Source: CAYVUM01 sp964454795 (GTDB lineage: Bacteria > Pseudomonadota > Alphaproteobacteria > Rhodospirillales > Defluviicoccaceae). From it: a DNA stretch of 64,000 nucleotides. Shown here piece after piece: positions 60,567 through 64,000 of this stretch. The notes under the pieces were generated by a model. That model did no database searches, was not told the origin of the DNA, and saw nothing but the letters and a program-made list of their open reading frames with translations. Positions within the stretch are counted from its first letter, which is position 1. Every line of letters starts with the position of its first letter. The translations under genes and the position numbers were made by a program. The stretch lies in assembly GCA_964454795.1 (NCBI GenBank), contig CAYVUM010000002.1, forward strand, positions 4,134 through 68,133, read 5' to 3'.

Positions 60567-62081
60567 ATGAATAAGAATCTGGTTGAAAAAATCCCAACGG
60601 GGATTCCCGGTCTCGACTTCATTGCTGATGGCGGCCTTCCCAAGGCTCGCACCGTCCTGGTCGCCGGATCGGCGGGCAGCGGCAAGACGGTGTTCGCGGC
60701 TCAGTACCTGGTCGAAGGGATTCGCCGCAACAACGAGGCGGGCGTTTTCGTGACCTTCGAGGAGCACCCCCGCGATATTCGCCGAAATGTCCTGCCGTTC
60801 GAATGGGACATACCCGGGTGGGAGAAGACCGGCCTCTGGACGTTCGTGGACGCCGCCCCCGAGCCTTCCCAGGATGTCACCATCGTCGGCGCCTACGATT
60901 TCGGCGCGCTGCTCGCCCGCATCGAGCATGCGATCCGCTCGACCGGCGCGACCCGGATCGTCCTCGATTCGATCGGTGCCGTTTTCGGTCAGTTCTCGGA
61001 CCACCGCCGTGTCCGCCATGAGCTGTTCCGGATCGTCTCCGCCATGCGGGAGATGGGGGTCACGGCCGTGCTCACCGCCGAACGGGTCGAGGAATACGGC
61101 GGCATCGCCCGGCACTCGGTCGAGGAATTCGTCTCAGACGGAGTGATCATCCTCCGCAACGTTCTGGAGGAAGAGAAACGGCGGCGGACGATCGAAATCC
61201 TTAAGTTCCGCGGCACCACCCACCACAAAGGCGAGTACCCGTTCACGATCATCCCGAACGAGGGGATCATCGTCATCCCGCTCTCCGCGATCGAGCTCCG
61301 CCAGCGCTCCGGGGATGTGCGGGTGACCTCCGGCAGTGCCGCGCTCGATGCGATGTGCGGCGGCGGCCTGTTCAAGGATTCGGTGATCCTGGTCTCCGGC
61401 GCCACCGGCACCGGCAAGACCCTGCTTGTGACCCATTTTGTCGCCGGAGGGGTCGCCGCCGGCGAACGCTGCCTGCTGTTCGCCTACGAGGAGAGCCGCG
61501 AACAGCTCGGCCGCAACGCCATCGGCTGGGGAACAGACTTCGACACCCTCGAACAGGAAGGCAAGCTGCGGGTGGTCTGCGAATACCCGGAGTCGGCCAG
61601 CATCGAGGACCACCTGATCCGCATCAAGGAACAGATCGAAGAGTTTCGCCCCGACCGCATCGCCATGGACAGCCTGTCGGCCCTGGAGCGGATCTCGACC
61701 CTGCGCGGCTTCCGGGAGTTCGTCCTTGGGGTCACCTCATTCTTTAAACACCAGGAAATCACCGGGCTGTTCACCTCCACCACCCCCACCCTGACCGGCG
61801 GAACGTCGGTCACCGAAACCCACATCTCCTCGATCACCGATATGATCGTTCTGCTCCGCTATGTGGAGCTGTTCGGCGAGATGCGCCGCGGCCTGACCGT
61901 CCTGAAAATGCGCGGTTCCCGTCACGACAAGGAAATCCGCGAATTCTTCATTGACGGCCAGGGGATGCACATCGGCGAGCCATTCCGCAACGTTGCCGGC
62001 ATCCTCGCCGGCAATCCGGTTCAGATCACCAGCTCCGAGATCGAGCGCCTCGACCAGTTGTTCCGTCACACCCCGGACTAG
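60567..62081 (+). CDS. kaiC: Circadian clock ATPase/kinase KaiC
   Basis: 504 residues, a full double-domain KaiC. CI: Walker A G34-S-A-G-S-G-K40-T41 and catalytic Glu65-Glu66 (TFEE). CII: Walker A G278-A-T-G-T-G-K284-T285 and Glu308-Glu309 (YEES). The phosphorylation region reads SVTETHISSITD: Ser421-Ser422 take the place of Ser431-Thr432 of Synechococcus, and Thr416 matches Thr426. GEMRRGLTVLKMRGSRHDK is conserved. The C-terminal tail after GNPVQIT is 16 residues, about five shorter than in Synechococcus, so the KaiA-binding end may differ. It should hydrolyse ATP slowly, autophosphorylate in CII and bind KaiB through CI. It starts 39 bases after kaiB; no clear terminator follows. Confidence 0.96.
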   Translation: MNKNLVEKIPTGIPGLDFIADGGLPKARTVLVAGSAGSGKTVFAAQYLVEGIRRNNEAGVFVTFEEHPRDIRRNVLPFEWDIPGWEKTGLWTFVDAAPEPSQDVTIVGAYDFGALLARIEHAIRSTGATRIVLDSIGAVFGQFSDHRRVRHELFRIVSAMREMGVTAVLTAERVEEYGGIARHSVEEFVSDGVIILRNVLEEEKRRRTIEILKFRGTTHHKGEYPFTIIPNEGIIVIPLSAIELRQRSGDVRVTSGSAALDAMCGGGLFKDSVILVSGATGTGKTLLVTHFVAGGVAAGERCLLFAYEESREQLGRNAIGWGTDFDTLEQEGKLRVVCEYPESASIEDHLIRIKEQIEEFRPDRIAMDSLSALERISTLRGFREFVLGVTSFFKHQEITGLFTSTTPTLTGGTSVTETHISSITDMIVLLRYVELFGEMRRGLTVLKMRGSRHDKEIREFFIDGQGMHIGEPFRNVAGILAGNPVQITSSEIERLDQLFRHTPD

Positions 62082-62332
62082 GCCCGCCGACGACCCAGGA
62101 CCTCTTTCCGGCAGGTCAACCATCCGGGCTCAGGATCGTCTTTCGGCCGCGACCCGGGCGACAGGCACGGGAAATCCCGAGGAAACCGCAAAAAACGGGG
62201 TTTTCGAATGGCTGAGCGCCGCCGCGCAAACCCGGGAGCCGGGAATCCCGAAGGCCTTTGATCGATTGACCGGGGAGACGCGAACGAGGCACGCCTCGGA
62301 CAATCTTTGCGTCGCTGAAGCGGCACCCGCCA

Positions 62333-62959
62333 TCACGACGACCGGTCGTAACCGAACGCATCAAAATCACGGCTGTAAAACCGCACGACCTCTGCCGTCA
62401 TACAATCATTAAAGCTGACATCGGCAATGCTCCGCCCGCAGTAGTCGAGGGCGACGTTCGCCCGCTCGCCATCGCCCGGGTCAAGGTCGACCCCGAGCCG
62501 ATCACCAATGCGCGCGACCCAATCGTGGCCGAAACCATCTTCGATCCGGAACACCTCCGCACCGTCGAGCATGAATTCATGCTGCGGGCGAATATGGTTG
62601 TCCAAAATGAAGGCATCCCGCGCATACACGCTCAGGATGTGCTTCGCCCAGGCGTTGGCATTGACGGCTGGATCCCGCACCCGCCACAGGAATTCCGACT
62701 TAAGCCTGTCGAGGGGATGGCGCGCAGTCATAAAAACGTATGTCAGCCGGTTGAGCCGCAGTGAGGCTTGTAACAGCGCGGCGTGATAATGCTGTGGCGA
62801 ACACGTGCGCAGGGCGTTCATGTCGGTAACAATACTTGAAAGATCACAGAATTCGACCGCGAAGCCATTGCGCTTAAACAAGTTGAGAATTGACCCGCCG
62901 CCGGTCTTGGGGACATGAATGTGCAGGACCGACAGCCGTCCTCGGATAAATACTGTCAT
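62333..62959 (-). CDS. Sulfotransferase-family protein
   Basis: 208 residues from ATG 62959; a longer start at 63007 is possible. The N terminus has HIHVPKTGGGSI, a 5'-phosphosulfate-binding loop (PKTGGxS type), and TARHPLDRLKSEF, the 3'-phosphate-binding Arg/Ser region, spaced as in sulfotransferase family 2. These enzymes move sulfate from PAPS to sugars or other hydroxyls. No signal peptide. The region lies between kaiC and a broken channel gene, and its GC content and many rare features (Asn, Phe, Tyr content) hint at horizontal gain, but this is a weak signal. Confidence 0.7.
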   Translation of the reverse strand: MTVFIRGRLSVLHIHVPKTGGGSILNLFKRNGFAVEFCDLSSIVTDMNALRTCSPQHYHAALLQASLRLNRLTYVFMTARHPLDRLKSEFLWRVRDPAVNANAWAKHILSVYARDAFILDNHIRPQHEFMLDGAEVFRIEDGFGHDWVARIGDRLGVDLDPGDGERANVALDYCGRSIADVSFNDCMTAEVVRFYSRDFDAFGYDRSS

Positions 62960-63527
62960 ACTCACCCATCCCGCCGGCCGACCCGGCGATGCCAGCCGCG
63001 GCAACAACGCTGCCGGGCGGGCGAATCAAAGGCGGCAGACGCGTTCCCGGCCGTGCCGGCGACGGACCCGGACCAGGGCCATCTCATCTGGACTTTCGGT
63101 CGTGAAACCCTCTCGGCGGGTTGATGCTGACTCAAAACGGCTGGTTGGGCAACCCATCCGGGTCGGCTGATCTCCGGCGGGCAGGTTGAAACGGAAAAAT
63201 GCCGGTGATCGCTGCAAAGCGGCCGTGGTCGGCGCGCCGCCGGACGCGCCCCCGTCCGCCGACGCAATTTTCCAATGGATTCGAATGTCCTCGGTTGACT
63301 TCGAGGTGATCCGACATCGACCAAAAATGGTGAGCGGCTTCATGGCCGAACTTCTGGACGTTGGCACAGGAGCAGGAGCCGGGTGCTCCCGGGCCTTACC
63401 ATAACGACCGCCCGGGTCGCAGCAGCGGATCAGCGCCGCTCACCGGTTGTCGTGCCTCTGCAACCCCGGTCGCCCGTGACGGTGAGGCTGGGCAGCGCCC
63501 GGCCCAAAGACCTGACGGAGGATCCGA
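62960..63527. other. Intergenic region, no gene recognised
   Basis: 568 bases between the sulfotransferase-like gene and the MscS-like remnant. Overlapping Arg/Pro-rich frames in several phases give no motif. The right end has GGAGGATCCG upstream of the ATG at 63528. A decayed gene cannot be excluded. Confidence 0.4.
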
Positions 63528-64000
63528 ATGGACGGCTACCAACAACTGATCGACCTGATCTGGCTCGAAAGTCTGCAGATGCGCTTCGCGCATTGGCTGT
63601 TGACCGAGGTGCTCGTATTGACCACTTTGGTACAGATCATAGCCGCCACAATCGGTCTTGCGCTTGGTTACGGTATTTCAGTAGTCATAAATAAGCAGCT
63701 GCGCCGACGGATCACACGGCTGAAAATGACGTAAAAAACCGCCCGTTTGCTGTATAGCTTTGCGGTTTCCCTGGCACTTCCGTTTATTACTCTTGGAGTT
63801 TTATTCTTAGTATGAGCCCTGGCTCAAAAATTTGGCTGGCCGGTGATCATCCTGACGACCCTGATCAACCTCGTTCTCGTCTGGATCGTCATCCGCCTCG
63901 CGTCCTGGGCGATCCGCAATGAGACTTGGTCACGCGCTGTCGCTCTTTGAGCTGCTGCCGGTTTCGTGGACACCGAGATAGGGTGTTTATTGGAACCGGA
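63528..64000 (+). pseudogene. MscS-family mechanosensitive channel remnant with in-frame stops
   Basis: The start is intact (GGAGG upstream, ATG 63528) and the first 68 codons encode an N-terminal membrane region (LIDLIWLESLQMRFAHWLLT, then TTLVQIIAATIGLALGYG). A TAA at 63732-63734 stops it, yet the same frame continues with sensible membrane sequence: LLYSFAVSLALPFITLGVL, a TGA at 63813-63815, then KFGWPVIILTTLINLVLVWI and RLASWAIRNETWSRAVAL, and a further TGA at 63948-63950. The pieces resemble the N-terminal helices that precede the MscS core in large alphaproteobacterial channel proteins. The channel domain itself would lie beyond the window. Three stops at unrelated codons indicate decay rather than recoding. 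Confidence 0.75.

Noticed and set aside
62178..62206. Terminator after kaiC
   Set aside because: AAACC and GGTTT arms can pair around a loop, but the stem is short and not followed by a T-run, so it is not called.
63732..63815. Stop-codon recoding or selenocysteine in the channel gene
   Set aside because: The stops are a TAA and two TGAs at positions without a shared residue in homologues, and no SECIS-like hairpin is evident. Gene decay is simpler.

Overview
The window is a 64 kb high-GC chromosomal segment, almost certainly from an alphaproteobacterium, probably of the Rhodospirillales type. Evidence includes the run ydcF - lytic transglycosylase - rlpA - dac - tmk - holB - metG - tatD - MBL hydrolase (53.5-45.2 kb, minus strand), which is an alphaproteobacterial arrangement, together with a DUF3422 protein, an NDUFS6-like zinc-finger protein next to polA, and msrPQ. 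There is no phage, plasmid or CRISPR signature. Most of the window is core housekeeping sequence with a few decayed or repeat-bearing intergenic regions.

Layout: 0-0.2 kb, 5' end of a phosphoribulokinase-family kinase (runs off the window). 0.6-5 kb, a bacteriohemerythrin, a DUF3422 membrane protein and a Tat-exported amidohydrolase. 5-6.1 kb, a gene-poor stretch with copy A of a ~116 bp dispersed repeat. 6.1-8.2 kb, an unknown small gene, a thiolase-like enzyme and its DUF35 zinc-ribbon partner, then tRNA-His. 8.7-12.7 kb, an FHA-domain lytic transglycosylase flanked by repeat copies B and C, a lipoprotein alpha/beta hydrolase and an ABC ATPase. 12.9-16.3 kb, zinc-finger protein, polA and an unknown protein. 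16.4-20.8 kb, an RND efflux pair. 20.9-22.6 kb, msrQ/msrP. 22.8-24.9 kb, a Trk/Ktr potassium uptake pair. 24.9-28.9 kb, GST, an SDR protein and an NfeD/SPFH membrane pair. 28.9-32 kb, an esterase and two glycosyltransferases. 32-39.3 kb, the translation cluster thrS-infC-rpmI-rplT-pheS-pheT. 39.3-46 kb, an L,D-transpeptidase, a methyltransferase, glmS, glmU, gph and an MBL hydrolase. 46-54.4 kb, the tatD-metG-holB-tmk-dac-rlpA-mltB-ydcF group, which links DNA precursor synthesis, replication and cell-wall remodelling. 54.6-62.1 kb, pcm, a hybrid histidine kinase plus response regulator, and a divergent kai locus. 62.3-64 kb, a sulfotransferase-like gene and a decaying MscS-type channel gene.

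The most interesting part is 59.3-62.1 kb. A kaiB and a full two-domain kaiC are preceded, with an 8 bp reading-frame overlap, by a 308-residue protein whose layout matches cyanobacterial KaiA: an N-terminal receiver-like domain without the phospho-acceptor Asp, a linker, and a C-terminal helical domain carrying a V-I-E-I-H ... F-Y-R-R pattern like that of the KaiA C-terminal domain. Non-cyanobacterial kai loci are generally described as kaiBC only, so this is a candidate three-component Kai oscillator in an alphaproteobacterium. A divergently transcribed PAS-hybrid kinase and single-domain response regulator lie next to it and could be its input or output path.

Other observations worth checking are apparent non-canonical start codons (ATA for infC, ACG for tmk, ATC or CTG for the hybrid kinase), a dispersed repeat that supplies the C-terminal codons of a gene, and three perfect tandem copies of a 29 bp hairpin unit.
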